Part shown: one piece after another, positions 1-7,446 of the stretch
How positions within the stretch are numbered: the stretch's first letter is position 1
How the letters are laid out: each line of letters starts with the position of its first letter
Source of the DNA: a virus
IMG/VR virus record: IMGVR_UViG_3300043773_001175
Coordinates: 1-45,449 of that record
DNA length: 45,449 nucleotides
Strand: one strand, 5' to 3'
The notes under the pieces: generated by a model
The model's database searches: none
The model's input: only the letters and a program-made list of their open reading frames with translations
What the model was told of the DNA's origin: nothing
Translations under genes and position numbers: made by a program

Positions 1-1
1 T

Positions 2-373
2 AAGCGTATCATCTCCTGGAACGCTGACTTCCGTGATGAAGATCTTCCTCGCTCGTTCAACTTCGAAGGTCGTGTCATCTTCATCTCCAATATGGAAGAA
101 GGTGCAATTGATCAAGCGATTCGTTCACGTAGCATGATGATCGACCTGTCCATGAACTCCGAACAGAAGATCGAGCGTATGGCTACCATCGCTGACTCTG
201 AAGAGTTTATGCCTGAGTATGACAAGAAGATCGTTCGCGATGCTCTTGCTCTGATTCGCGATCTCAAGGATGAGGCAAAGGAAATCTCCCTTCGCACTCT
301 GATCTCCGTCAGCAAGGTTCGTGCTTCCAATGACAACTGGAAAGACCTCGCTACCTACATTCTAACTGCCTAA
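2..373 (+). CDS. AAA+ ATPase, C-terminal part (5' end outside window)
   Basis: The reading frame is open from the first bases and ends at TAA 371-373, so this is the last ~123 residues of a longer protein. It shows the second half of an AAA+ module: a hydrophobic strand ending in Ser-Asn (VIFISN, sensor-1-like), then AIRSRSM, which fits the arginine-finger position, and a helical lid rich in Lys/Glu. Walker A and B would lie upstream and are not visible. The sequence matches the style of T4-type phage AAA+ proteins of unknown role. Codons here are unusually C-ending (ATC, CTC, TTC) compared with the AT-rich genes downstream. The exact function cannot be assigned from this fragment. Confidence 0.75.
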   Translation, partial: KRIISWNADFRDEDLPRSFNFEGRVIFISNMEEGAIDQAIRSRSMMIDLSMNSEQKIERMATIADSEEFMPEYDKKIVRDALALIRDLKDEAKEISLRTLISVSKVRASNDNWKDLATYILTA

Positions 374-388
374 TGGGGGGGGGTATAT

Positions 389-604
389 ATGGTGACTATC
401 ACTGGACTGACCAAGCAACAGGTGGCTCTGCTGGACAAGATGTGGGCGATCGATGGATATGATGAATACATGGAGTGGAAGAGCACTCTCCCTCGAAGAA
501 CACTGAGAATGGTCAGTGTATTGGAAGAGATGGTGCTGCTGGCAGAGTTGGATGAGATCGAGAATGTCAGTGATGCACAAGAGGTTCTTCGGAAATACAT
601 TTGA
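389..604 (+). CDS. Hypothetical small protein (71 aa)
   Basis: A 71-residue ORF starting 15 nt after the preceding stop; the run of nine G at 375-383 sits at ribosome-binding distance from ATG 389 and may act as an extreme Shine-Dalgarno. The protein is predicted helical and acidic, with no signal peptide, membrane segment or motif I recognise. Its stop codon overlaps the -35 box of the promoter at 601-629. Small uncharacterised genes like this are typical of T4-type early regions. Function unknown. Confidence 0.55.
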   Translation: MVTITGLTKQQVALLDKMWAIDGYDEYMEWKSTLPRRTLRMVSVLEEMVLLAELDEIENVSDAQEVLRKYI

Positions 605-629
605 CATATATGCTGATTACTTGTATAAT
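601..629 (+). promoter_or_regulatory. Sigma70-type (early) promoter
   Basis: TTGACA at 601-606 and TATAAT at 624-629 are both perfect consensus boxes separated by 17 bp. The start would fall near 636, just ahead of the gene at 648. The -35 overlaps the end of the previous gene. Confidence 0.85.
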
Positions 630-647
630 AACAGTGTAGAGGATGAT

Positions 648-806
648 ATGAATATCGATGAAATAAATTCCATATGTGCTGAATATGCTGCTGAAGCAAA
701 TGAAGAACATCTGAATATATGTATTGATGCATTCCTAGAGGAAGAAGAAAGATCATTACTTGAATTGGAGAAACAGTACTGGATGATGAGTCTCTCCGAG
801 GAGTGA
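648..806 (+). CDS. Hypothetical acidic small protein (52 aa)
   Basis: The start at ATG 648 is chosen because it follows the consensus promoter (601-629) and a GAGG ribosome-binding sequence at 639-642. The frame is open further upstream, but that extension would run through the promoter and the previous gene. The 52-residue product is strongly acidic and helical, with an EEEE stretch in the second half. No family is recognised. A run of nine G follows its stop. Confidence 0.5.
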   Translation: MNIDEINSICAEYAAEANEEHLNICIDAFLEEEERSLLELEKQYWMMSLSEE

Positions 807-910
807 GGTCGGGGGGGGGTCAAAAAATTGACTTTAAAATTCGGGTCCCCTTTTTTTTCGGTCGGGTCCCTATCGGCTTGCCCCCACCATTCTTTTTTTT
901 AAGGATACCT
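807..910 (+). other. Low-complexity intergenic region with G9 and T8 runs
   Basis: This 104-nt gap holds nine G (811-819), two eight-T runs (851-858 and 893-900) and a 9-nt direct repeat TCGGGTCCC at 841-849 and 862-870. No convincing hairpin precedes the T runs, so I do not call a terminator. AAGGA at 901-905 is the ribosome-binding site of the next gene. Confidence 0.6.
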
Positions 911-1081
911 ATGAAAACATGTATCGCTGTAGCCTCTCTGGTATGTATATTTGTGCTTTTGTTCATTCCAGGTGCTGCGATTCTAATTGGAGTTACAAAT
1001 AAACACGTAATTAAACCAATCATAGAAAGAATAAACGATCCTGGTCCACTGTATGTAGATGATAAGAGGTGCTGTCGATGA
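911..1081 (+). CDS. Small single-pass membrane protein (56 aa)
   Basis: ATG 911 follows AAGGA at 901-905; the frame extends further upstream but only through the homopolymer tracts. Residues ~4-27 form a strongly hydrophobic segment, followed by a charged C-terminus with several Cys near the end. This could be a signal anchor or an uncleaved signal peptide. Its stop overlaps the next start (ATGA at 1078-1081), implying translational coupling. It may be an inner-membrane phage protein; function unknown. Confidence 0.6.
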   Translation: MKTCIAVASLVCIFVLLFIPGAAILIGVTNKHVIKPIIERINDPGPLYVDDKRCCR

Positions 1082-1305
1082 AAGTATTTGATACATTTGA
1101 ACAAGTAGAAGGCATGGCTGGTTGTATAAAGCGACCAATCATTGTTCACGCAAAACGCATGGATGAAGAGTTTCGAGTGAATACACTAGAGGGTAATTAT
1201 AAGCAAGGTAAGGCAGGTGATTATCTCATGCGTGGTATTGATGGCGAACTCTATATATGTGATGGTAGCATTTTTGAGAAAACTTATGACTTCATCACCT
1301 CTTAG
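1078..1305 (+). CDS. PGDYG-like conserved phage protein (75 aa)
   Basis: The start at 1078 overlaps the previous stop as ATGA and has AAGAGGTG (1065-1072) upstream. The second half (KAGDYLMRGIDGELY, then CDGSIFEKTY) resembles the small PGDYG family of phage and bacterial proteins, where the conserved Gly-Asp-Tyr starts a compact beta-rich module. The first residue of that motif is Ala here rather than Pro. The biochemical role of the family is unknown. It is part of a tightly packed run of overlapping small genes up to 2769. Confidence 0.65.
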   Translation: MKVFDTFEQVEGMAGCIKRPIIVHAKRMDEEFRVNTLEGNYKQGKAGDYLMRGIDGELYICDGSIFEKTYDFITS

Positions 1306-1450
1306 AGAAATTAAACTACATCTAATCAAATATAGAGATGCAGGTTTACCTACATACACCTACTTTTGGGTAATGGATTTAAAAGTCATATCACCATATT
1401 TTGACACTGAGAATGAAGCGATGGAATGGATGAAAGGAAAGTTTTTATGA
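1286..1450 (+). CDS. Hypothetical small protein (54 aa)
   Basis: A 54-residue ORF whose start lies 20 nt inside the end of the previous gene. It contains Tyr/Phe-rich strands and a C-terminal stretch of the form D-T-E-N-E-A-M-E-W-M, typical of small alpha/beta phage proteins. The ribosome-binding site is not strong, so the exact start is uncertain. Its stop overlaps the next start (ATGA at 1447-1450). Function unknown. Confidence 0.5.
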   Translation: MTSSPLREIKLHLIKYRDAGLPTYTYFWVMDLKVISPYFDTENEAMEWMKGKFL

Positions 1451-1815
1451 GTAATGAAAAAAAACTCCGTAAGGAGATTCGTAATGGATTGGTTGCGGTT
1501 CTGTACTCTCCAGGATTTGGAGCTGGATGGAGTACTTGGAATTCTTTGTCAGATGGTGCAGAATCGATGATCTTTGATCCTTCTATTGTGTATATGGTCG
1601 AACAAATGAATGAAGCAGAAACTAAAGAGGATAAACAGCCATGGCTGGACAATATTGAAGAGTACTGCAAAAAAACGTATTCGGAATGCTACACTGGTGG
1701 TGCGGATGATTTGACGATTGCATGGTTGCCAGAGGGCACTCTGTTTAAAATTACTGAGTATGATGGTAATGAGTCAATTGAGTATAAAGAAAATGATCAT
1801 TGGTTGGAGGCATAA
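1447..1815 (+). CDS. Conserved phage protein of unknown function (122 aa)
   Basis: The start at 1447 is supported by GAAAGGAAAG at 1434-1443 and by the ATGA overlap with the previous stop. The N-terminal half contains LVAVLYSPGFGAGWSTWN, a recurrent signature of uncharacterised phage proteins, followed by a segment with FDPSIVYMVEQ. It is acidic, cytoplasmic in appearance and has no transmembrane segment. A pair of Cys lies around EEYCKKTYSECYTGG. The stop overlaps the next start (TAATG). No function is known to me. Confidence 0.65.
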   Translation: MSNEKKLRKEIRNGLVAVLYSPGFGAGWSTWNSLSDGAESMIFDPSIVYMVEQMNEAETKEDKQPWLDNIEEYCKKTYSECYTGGADDLTIAWLPEGTLFKITEYDGNESIEYKENDHWLEA

Positions 1816-2354
1816 TGAAAAAAGAACTTGATGAAAAACTGTGTGCAAAATATCCTTTGATCTTTAGGGATCGTAACGCACCTATGACCCATACAGCCAT
1901 GTGCTGGGGTATTTGCACTGGCGATGGTTGGTATAATATCATCGACACTCTTTGTGGTTTACTGACAAGCAAGTATCGTAGTGCTAAAGAACGATATGAA
2001 CACAAGAAAGAAGTATTTGAAAGTGGCAAACCCCCACCATGGAGCAAGAAACTTTATACTGCTAAGGAAGTAGAAGAGAGTCGTTTGCTGATGGAAGAAG
2101 AAGCAGCAAAAGTTCCAGTCGCATCTCAAGTAAAAGAAAAATTCGGTGGACTTCGATTCTATGTGAATGCTGCAACTGAAGAACATTACAACTACATTAC
2201 CTTTGCTGAGAGTATGAGTTATAAAACTTGTGAAGTTTGTGGCAGTCCTGGAAAAAGATATACCGATGGATGGCATACTGTGCTATGTGATACCCACGCA
2301 AAAGAACAAAATCGTGAACTGGAGACTGACGATGGAAATGAATCTGAACTATGA
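1815..2354 (+). CDS. Conserved phage protein with C-terminal zinc-finger-like motif (179 aa)
   Basis: The start at 1815 follows GGAGG (1806-1810). The protein matches a widespread uncharacterised phage family: N-terminal ELDEKL...YPLIFRDR, then MCWGICTGDGWYNII, a central VKEKFGGLRFYV block, and a C-terminal C-x2-C ... C-x2-H cluster (CEVCGSPGK and LCDTHAKE) that could hold zinc. No catalytic motif is visible. It lies in a run of co-translated small genes upstream of the CobT-like gene. Confidence 0.7.
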   Translation: MKKELDEKLCAKYPLIFRDRNAPMTHTAMCWGICTGDGWYNIIDTLCGLLTSKYRSAKERYEHKKEVFESGKPPPWSKKLYTAKEVEESRLLMEEEAAKVPVASQVKEKFGGLRFYVNAATEEHYNYITFAESMSYKTCEVCGSPGKRYTDGWHTVLCDTHAKEQNRELETDDGNESEL

Positions 2355-2769
2355 TGGGGATGATAAACTTTGGTATCTGAACTATGAAGTAATTGCATCC
2401 TCAACAAATATTTGTCCTACCATACGACTGCTTGCGATTGATCTACAGAAAAATCCTTACATTTCGATTGGTGATTGGGTGCAAAGTTTGTCCGATAATT
2501 CATTTGCTGAGATTTATGAACTTGCCTCAACTGACGATGAAGATTCTTTTGAAATGGAGCAAATGCTTCTGCTTACTCTTATGCTGTCCCATGCCGAGGG
2601 CACTAGTTTACCCAATGATGATATGGAAGGAATGAATCGTCAGCTGGCTGTGCTTCGGCAATTGATTGTAATGTGTAGTCTTGAGAAAAAGGGATTTGTT
2701 CGTTGTCATTACGAAAACTTCACTCTTGGTGAAGACATGGGTGATCGAATAGTTGTTGAGCGACTGTAA
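2332..2769 (+). CDS. Hypothetical acidic protein (145 aa)
   Basis: I place the start at ATG 2332, with GGAG at 2321-2324; an in-frame ATG at 2338 is possible. The start overlaps the end of the previous gene. The protein is acidic (rich in Asp/Glu around residues 55-75) and helical, with Cys-Ser near the C-terminus. No family recognised. It is the last gene before a pair of stem-loops and a strong promoter, so it probably ends this transcription unit. Confidence 0.55.
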   Translation: MEMNLNYDGDDKLWYLNYEVIASSTNICPTIRLLAIDLQKNPYISIGDWVQSLSDNSFAEIYELASTDDEDSFEMEQMLLLTLMLSHAEGTSLPNDDMEGMNRQLAVLRQLIVMCSLEKKGFVRCHYENFTLGEDMGDRIVVERL

Positions 2770-2770
2770 G

Positions 2771-2816
2771 TCCTTATACAATAAGGATTCGAATAACCCT
2801 ACTGCGAGTAGGGTTA
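2771..2816 (+). terminator. Two tandem stem-loops (end of early unit)
   Basis: Stem 1: TCCTTAT 2771-2777 with ATAAGGA 2781-2787, loop of 3. Stem 2: a perfect 10-bp TAACCCTACT 2794-2803 with AGTAGGGTTA 2807-2816, loop GCG. No U-run follows, so it may be a processing site or an inefficient terminator rather than a classical intrinsic one. It sits directly before the promoter at 2822. Confidence 0.6.
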
Positions 2817-2821
2817 CTTGC

Positions 2822-2850
2822 TTGACATTTATTGCGAAATGCTGTATAAT
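2822..2850 (+). promoter_or_regulatory. Sigma70-type (early) promoter
   Basis: TTGACA 2822-2827, 17-bp spacer, TATAAT 2845-2850. It begins 5 nt after a 10-bp stem-loop and is one of three copies of a stem-loop/GTAGGGTT/CTTGACATTTATT cassette in the window. Confidence 0.9.
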
Positions 2851-2879
2851 TATTAAATATTATGACAAATGGTGGAATT

Positions 2880-5129
2880 ATGACGGAAATTACGAACGAT
2901 ATTTCGACTCGCCTACTGGCTCAAGAAAATCTTCTCATTAATCGAGCACCTGTTCAGACTGCGTCCTTTGACGTAAAGTCTCGAATTCTTACTCTGCCCA
3001 TGTGGAAAAACATGACGCCAGTAATTGAGGAAATGCTCAAAGCGCATGAAGTTGGTCATGCTCTCTATACCAACGAAAATCTGTTCACTGAGTTTCAATC
3101 AAACAATCCTAAGAATGTTCCATTTGGCTATCTCAATGTTCTCGAAGATGTGCGTATCGAGAAGTTGATGAAACGCAAATATCCTGGACTTCGCAAAACA
3201 TTCACAGCTGGTTACTCTGAGTTAAATGAGCGCAATTTCTTTGCGATTAAAAATCGCAATATCTCCGATCTCTTATTGATCGATCGTATCAATCTTTGGT
3301 ACAAAGTTGGTTTCAAATCAGGTGTAAAATTCACTGTCTCTGAGAAATATCTTGTTGACAAAATTGATAAACTTGAATCCGTAAACGATGTGATTGCTTT
3401 GGCTACATCAATCTATGATTTCGTCAAACGTGAGAATGATCGCAAACGTGCCGAGCGTGAGAACGATGTTGAGTACAAGAAACTTAAAGTTGAGCAAGAG
3501 CAAGATGATCTAGAAGATCTTGAGTCTGAATTGCTGCATGATTCTGAAATGTTTGATGATGATGATTGGGCATCGGATGCCGATTTTTCAGATCCTGAGA
3601 AAAATGAATCTGATGACGAAGAGGACAAGGATAAACTTACCGTAAAGGGTAATGGTGGAATTAGTGAAGCAAATGAAACACCAGAAGAGTTCGAAGATCT
3701 AGAAAGTCAAACTGCGAATGCTTTTGCTCGTGCATTGGCTGAATCTGCAGACACTTCAACTGAATATGTCTATGTGAACTTACCCTCATTCAAGAATTGT
3801 TCAACAATTAAAATTGATTACAAAACTGTGTTGCGTGAGACCACTGAAATTCTGGAGCATATTCGTACAGAACCAAACTCTTATGGTGAGCGTGATCCAA
3901 ATATTGATAAAGTATATGATCGCTACGAATCATTCAAGAATGATACAAGTCGTATTGTCAACTATCTCATCAAAGAGTTTGAGATGAAAAAAGCAGCAAG
4001 CGATTATAAGCGTCAATCTGTTGCTAAGACAGGTGTGCTTGATACTCGCAAACTTGCTTCGTATAAAATTCGTGAGGATTTGTTCAAACAAATTACCGTT
4101 ACAAAAGATGGGTTCAAACACGGAATGGTTTTTACAATTGACTGGTCTGGTTCCATGTCGGATTATCTTGAGGAAACTGTAAAACAGTTGATCTCTTTGG
4201 TAACATTTTGCTATCGTGCGAAAATCCCATTTGAGGTTTATGCCTTCAGCGACAACTGTAATTCCAATGACATTGTTATGTTGCAAAAAGAAAGAGAGGA
4301 AGATGCTCTTCTAAGACAAGCGAATACTGTTTATCTTGGAAATCATTTCAAAATGATTGAGTTGTTCAACAGTAAAGCAACTTTGAGCGAGTTCCAGCGT
4401 ATGTGCCGCAATCTCTATGTTATGAGTTGCGGTTACCGTAGTGATAGAAGACCTGATCGCTACGGCGAAAAGTATCAACTCAATGGCACACCTCTAAATG
4501 AAGCAATTGCGTGGCTGTATGATTATCTTGGTGAATTTAAAACACGCCATCAGATTGAGAAGTTGACAATGATCAAACTTACGGATGGTGATGGTGGTGG
4601 TGTTCATCGCTACATCAAAGAAGATGGGACACTTCAATATGTTAGTGGTACTGAATATCGTGTGATAAATGGGAAACATGTTCGTATCAAACAAGTTGGA
4701 TTTATCCTTGACAAATACACAAAGAAAACTTATGCATTTGAAGGATATCAATTTACAAACAGTGTTTGCAAAATGATTCAGGATCGACATGATGCTGCAG
4801 TTGTTGGTTACCATGTTATTGGTCGTGGTCGTCGTGAACTTATGTATACTGTTGATCGTTATGGTGTTGCTAGAAATAACATCGAGCAACAAGATTTGGC
4901 TATTAAAATTCGTAAGGGTTTTAATGATGAGATGTTCTTTCCAGTAAATTTGGATGGTCATGATGAACTTTTCCTTTTACCGAATACAATCAAAGTTGAT
5001 AATACAGAACTAGAGGAAGATATGTCCAAATTGACTAGCAATCAGATTGCTCGAAAATTCGGAAAATACTTGGGTGCTAAGAAAACCAGCCGAGTCCTGT
5101 TGAATCGATTTGTGGCTGCGGTAGCCTAA
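2880..5129 (+). CDS. CobT-like VWA-domain protein with HExxH motif
   Basis: A 749-residue protein. I choose ATG 2880 because GGTGGA (2870-2875) precedes it; the upstream in-frame ATG at 2862 has no ribosome-binding site. An N-terminal HEVGH motif lies at residues 56-60 (LKAHEVGHALYT), the zinc-binding pattern of metallopeptidases. A highly acidic, low-complexity linker spans ~200-270. A C-terminal von Willebrand A fold carries the MIDAS motif DWSGSMS at 421-427. This architecture is that of CobT-like proteins encoded by marine T4-type phages next to a CobS/MoxR-like ATPase, which is present here at 5501. Known MoxR/VWA pairs act as chaperone or metal-insertion machines; the phage target is unknown. 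Confidence 0.8.
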   Translation: MTEITNDISTRLLAQENLLINRAPVQTASFDVKSRILTLPMWKNMTPVIEEMLKAHEVGHALYTNENLFTEFQSNNPKNVPFGYLNVLEDVRIEKLMKRKYPGLRKTFTAGYSELNERNFFAIKNRNISDLLLIDRINLWYKVGFKSGVKFTVSEKYLVDKIDKLESVNDVIALATSIYDFVKRENDRKRAERENDVEYKKLKVEQEQDDLEDLESELLHDSEMFDDDDWASDADFSDPEKNESDDEEDKDKLTVKGNGGISEANETPEEFEDLESQTANAFARALAESADTSTEYVYVNLPSFKNCSTIKIDYKTVLRETTEILEHIRTEPNSYGERDPNIDKVYDRYESFKNDTSRIVNYLIKEFEMKKAASDYKRQSVAKTGVLDTRKLASYKIREDLFKQITVTKDGFKHGMVFTIDWSGSMSDYLEETVKQLISLVTFCYRAKIPFEVYAFSDNCNSNDIVMLQKEREEDALLRQANTVYLGNHFKMIELFNSKATLSEFQRMCRNLYVMSCGYRSDRRPDRYGEKYQLNGTPLNEAIAWLYDYLGEFKTRHQIEKLTMIKLTDGDGGGVHRYIKEDGTLQYVSGTEYRVINGKHVRIKQVGFILDKYTKKTYAFEGYQFTNSVCKMIQDRHDAAVVGYHVIGRGRRELMYTVDRYGVARNNIEQQDLAIKIRKGFNDEMFFPVNLDGHDELFLLPNTIKVDNTELEEDMSKLTSNQIARKFGKYLGAKKTSRVLLNRFVAAVA

Positions 5130-5139
5130 AGTCCTTGAC

Positions 5140-5174
5140 TGTAGGGGTCCAAAATACCCCTACAGGATGTAGGG
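5140..5174 (+). terminator. Stem-loop with two mutually exclusive pairings
   Basis: TGTAGGGGT 5140-5148 pairs with ACCCCTACA 5156-5164 (9 bp, 7-nt loop). The same CCCTACA (5158-5164) can instead pair with TGTAGGG at 5168-5174. No U-run follows. It lies between the VWA gene and the promoter at 5192, and matches the stem-loops upstream of 2822 and 13766. Confidence 0.55.
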
Positions 5175-5191
5175 TTATCCCAACAAATTGC

Positions 5192-5220
5192 TTGACATTT
5201 ATTCGGTTTGGACGTATAAT
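5192..5220 (+). promoter_or_regulatory. Sigma70-type (early) promoter
   Basis: TTGACA 5192-5197, 17-bp spacer, TATAAT 5215-5220. The flanks (cTTGACATTTATT and gTATAATTATT) are nearly identical to the promoter at 2822. Confidence 0.9.
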
Positions 5221-5250
5221 TATTGTATAAACTTGAAAAGGAACTTAATT

Positions 5251-5445
5251 ATGTCTACGAAAAAACCACGCAATGTATTGACAACTTACACTGACCCAGT
5301 GTTGAATGTTTTGGTTACAGTTTACAAACCACAACGCACTCCGAAGTCCAAAATGTCTGGTAAAAATTCACGTGGGTTTGTAGTTGGAACTTCTGGTTTT
5401 GCCAATGGATTTCCACGAAGTGTGTCTGTGTTCGGCAAGAACTAA
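5251..5445 (+). CDS. Hypothetical small basic protein (64 aa)
   Basis: ATG 5251 follows AAAAGGA (5236-5242) and the promoter at 5192; the frame open upstream is the promoter itself. The product is small and basic, rich in Ser, Gly and Thr, with MSTKKPRN at the start and a Gly/Phe-rich end. No family recognised. It sits alone between two strong promoters, between the CobT-like and CobS-like genes. It might bind nucleic acid because of its charge, but there is no direct evidence. Confidence 0.55.
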   Translation: MSTKKPRNVLTTYTDPVLNVLVTVYKPQRTPKSKMSGKNSRGFVVGTSGFANGFPRSVSVFGKN

Positions 5446-5448
5446 TGC

Positions 5449-5477
5449 TTGACATTTAATTGTCAATTTGGTATAAT
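5449..5477 (+). promoter_or_regulatory. Sigma70-type (early) promoter
   Basis: TTGACA 5449-5454, 17-bp spacer, TATAAT 5472-5477, 23 nt ahead of the CobS-like gene start at 5501. Confidence 0.9.
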
Positions 5478-5500
5478 TTAATTTTGATATGGAGAATGTG

Positions 5501-6649
5501 ATGAATCAAGAAGTGTTTGAGTCTAAATTGTTCGAGATGTTTCCAGATGTTAAATCATCGGGCACAGTTTCTCGGCAACAAATTGTTTCTACGATGGAAC
5601 AACTTGGAATCAACAAGTATCCCACATGGTTGATGGTAAATAAAGTTGGTCGTGGTCTATATGCTATCGCTGGTGGCGCAAGCAATGCTGTTGCTAAACC
5701 TGCTGAAACTTTCGAGAATGATGTGCGAAAACTCAATTATGTAACTGAAGCAACTGTTGCTGCTCCCCTCGTTGATCCGAACTATGTTGCTTGGGGAAAT
5801 CACAGCGATGTTGATGCTATTCTAAAATCTAAACTGTTTCATCCGATCTATATCACAGGTCCGACTGGTAATGGTAAGTCTACGATGGTTGAGCAGATTT
5901 GTGCCAAACACAAAATCCCTCTCATTCGTGTTAATTTGAATGCAACCGATGACGAAGATAAATTGATTGCTTCTAAGACCCTTGTCGATGGTAATGTGGT
6001 TATTGAGGATGGTCCAGTCGTTATCGCTATGCGTAAGGGCATTCCTATTCTGATTGACGAAATTGATGCTGGTGGCGCAAACCTGCTCATGTGTCTTCAG
6101 GGTGTTCTAGAGGGCAAACCCTTGTATATTAAATCAAAGAACGAAATCGTGTATCCTAAACAGGGGTTCAATGTAATCGCAACTGCTAACACCAAAGGTA
6201 AAGGTAGTGATGATGGTCGTTACATTGGCACCAATGTGTTAAATGAAGCATTCCTAGAGCGTTTCGCTATCGTGTTTGAGCAAGAGTATCCTGGTGCTAA
6301 AGTCGAAGCGAAAATTGTTACCAACTTGATGAAGTCGCTGAACTGCCTTGATGGTGAGTTTACGTCAGTGCTAATCAAATGGGCAGATGCGATTCGTCGC
6401 ACGTTCGAGGATGGTGGTGTTGACGAAACAATTACGACTCGTCGTTTGGTTCATATCGTGAAGAACTTTGCGATCTATAAAGACAAGCGTAAATCTGTTC
6501 AGTTGGCTATCAATCGATTTGACAGTCACACCAAAGATGCGTTCTTGGATTTGTTCGATAAAGTTGCAGCTGATCCGAATGCAGATTTGAATCCAGCACC
6601 AACCCAAGAGCCTGTTGTGAAACAGCCTGATGAAGAAGTACCATTTTAA
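5501..6649 (+). CDS. CobS/MoxR-like AAA+ ATPase with N-terminal accessory domain
   Basis: A 382-residue protein. Start at ATG 5501, six nt after GGAG (5491-5494); an in-frame ATG at 5489 overlaps that site. Walker A GPTGNGKST starts near residue 120, Walker B is PILIDEID, sensor-1-like FNVIATANT and arginine-finger-like LNEAFLERF follow, as in the MoxR/CobS branch of AAA+ proteins. The first ~55 residues form a separate domain (FPDVKSSGTVSR..., PTWLMVNKVGRG) that recurs in the small protein at 6715. CobS-like ATPases work with VWA partners; the CobT-like gene at 2880 is the obvious one. The C-terminus is Pro/Glu-rich and disordered. Confidence 0.85.
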   Translation: MNQEVFESKLFEMFPDVKSSGTVSRQQIVSTMEQLGINKYPTWLMVNKVGRGLYAIAGGASNAVAKPAETFENDVRKLNYVTEATVAAPLVDPNYVAWGNHSDVDAILKSKLFHPIYITGPTGNGKSTMVEQICAKHKIPLIRVNLNATDDEDKLIASKTLVDGNVVIEDGPVVIAMRKGIPILIDEIDAGGANLLMCLQGVLEGKPLYIKSKNEIVYPKQGFNVIATANTKGKGSDDGRYIGTNVLNEAFLERFAIVFEQEYPGAKVEAKIVTNLMKSLNCLDGEFTSVLIKWADAIRRTFEDGGVDETITTRRLVHIVKNFAIYKDKRKSVQLAINRFDSHTKDAFLDLFDKVAADPNADLNPAPTQEPVVKQPDEEVPF

Positions 6650-6650
6650 T

Positions 6651-6679
6651 TTGACAAAAAATCAAATACGAAGTATAAT
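6651..6679 (+). promoter_or_regulatory. Sigma70-type (early) promoter
   Basis: TTGACA 6651-6656, 17-bp spacer, TATAAT 6674-6679. The leader (ATTGTAAACTTGAAAA) resembles the leader after the promoter at 5192. Confidence 0.9.
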
Positions 6680-6714
6680 ATTATTGTAAACTTGAAAACC
6701 GAAAGGAAATTGTT

Positions 6715-7086
6715 ATGTTGAAATATGTTGATCTTACTAAGTCTCAAAAGCGTTTCATTGATGCGCTCGTTCGTGAGTTTCCCACTGTTGCTAAAACAGG
6801 TCAGGTTTCTCGCAAAGAACTAGAGTCTATTTACTGGACTCTTAATGAGAAACGTGCAACTGGTGGTGAGAAAGTTGGTTTCCCCAACTGGTTGACTGCT
6901 AAAAATAAAGTTGGTCGTGGTGTTTTTGGACTTCCTTTACCCGAAGCTGCAGCTGCGAAGGTTAAGAAATCCGCACTTGAGGAAAAGACTAAGTTCGAGA
7001 AAATTATCGAAGAGTCTGGTAGCGATGACTACTACGATCAAGAAGTAGAAGATCTTAAGACTGGTTTCGCGCAGTCTAATATCTAA
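6715..7086 (+). CDS. Stand-alone copy of the CobS-like ATPase N-terminal domain (123 aa)
   Basis: A 123-residue protein with GAAAGGAAA upstream of ATG 6715. Its first ~75 residues align with the N-terminal domain of the neighbouring AAA+ ATPase: FPTVAKTGQVSR here against FPDVKSSGTVSR, then FPNWLTAKNKVGRG against YPTWLMVNKVGRG. This copy has about six extra residues in the middle. The rest is charged and helical, ending in acidic residues. It probably arose by domain duplication and could compete with, or adapt substrates for, the ATPase. No function is described for it that I know of. Confidence 0.7.
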   Translation: MLKYVDLTKSQKRFIDALVREFPTVAKTGQVSRKELESIYWTLNEKRATGGEKVGFPNWLTAKNKVGRGVFGLPLPEAAAAKVKKSALEEKTKFEKIIEESGSDDYYDQEVEDLKTGFAQSNI

Positions 7087-7101
7087 TTGTTTTGAAGAGA
7101 G

Positions 7102-7130
7102 ATGCGCATGTGGTCACCAGTGCGCATTTT
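7102..7130 (+). terminator. Stem-loop with T-rich tail
   Basis: ATGCGCA 7102-7108 pairs with TGCGCAT 7121-7127, followed by TTTT. The 12-nt loop contains GGTCACC. It fits a rho-independent terminator of moderate strength after the gene at 6715. Confidence 0.6.
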
Positions 7131-7166
7131 CTCATTTGTGTGGTGACAAAATAGGAGATCATGTAA

Positions 7167-7430
7167 ATGACTACTACGAAAAAAGCAATGCTGTTGAAGC
7201 ATTTGGAAGCTGGCAAGGAATTTACTGCAAAGCAAATTTCTGCATCTTTCGGTTATAAGAACCCTTACCGTGCAGTAGACTATCTACGTTCTGAGGGTCA
7301 TTGTGTTTATGCTAACACAAAGACACTGAGCACAGGTGAGCGTGTTGTTAAATACCGTATTGGTAAGCCAAGCAAGCGTATGGTAGCATTGGCGAACCAG
7401 ATTATGGGTGCTGCTGCTTTTACTCGCTAA
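7167..7430 (+). CDS. Helix-turn-helix (winged-helix-like) small protein (87 aa)
   Basis: ATG 7167 follows AGGAG at 7153-7157. The N-terminal half reads as a winged-helix or HTH fold: AMLLKHLEAGKEFTAKQISA, then FGYKNPYRAVDYLRSEGH, typical of small phage HTH proteins that start with a helix, a second helix in the turn and a recognition helix around YRAVDYLR. A basic beta-wing segment (TGERVVKYRIGKPSKR) follows. It likely binds DNA, but its target is unknown. Stem-loops flank it on both sides (7102 and 7447), so it may be expressed and regulated separately. Confidence 0.65.
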   Translation: MTTTKKAMLLKHLEAGKEFTAKQISASFGYKNPYRAVDYLRSEGHCVYANTKTLSTGERVVKYRIGKPSKRMVALANQIMGAAAFTR

Positions 7431-7446
7431 TTATTAAGTGAGTTGC

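Noticed and set aside
516-647. Longer version of the gene at 648, starting at 516
   Set aside because: It overlaps the previous gene in another frame, has atypical Trp/Cys/Arg-rich residues there and runs through a perfect promoter; the ATG at 648 has a ribosome-binding site.
3413-3628. Minus-strand Ser-rich ORF
   Set aside because: Antisense shadow of the acidic linker of the CobT-like gene.
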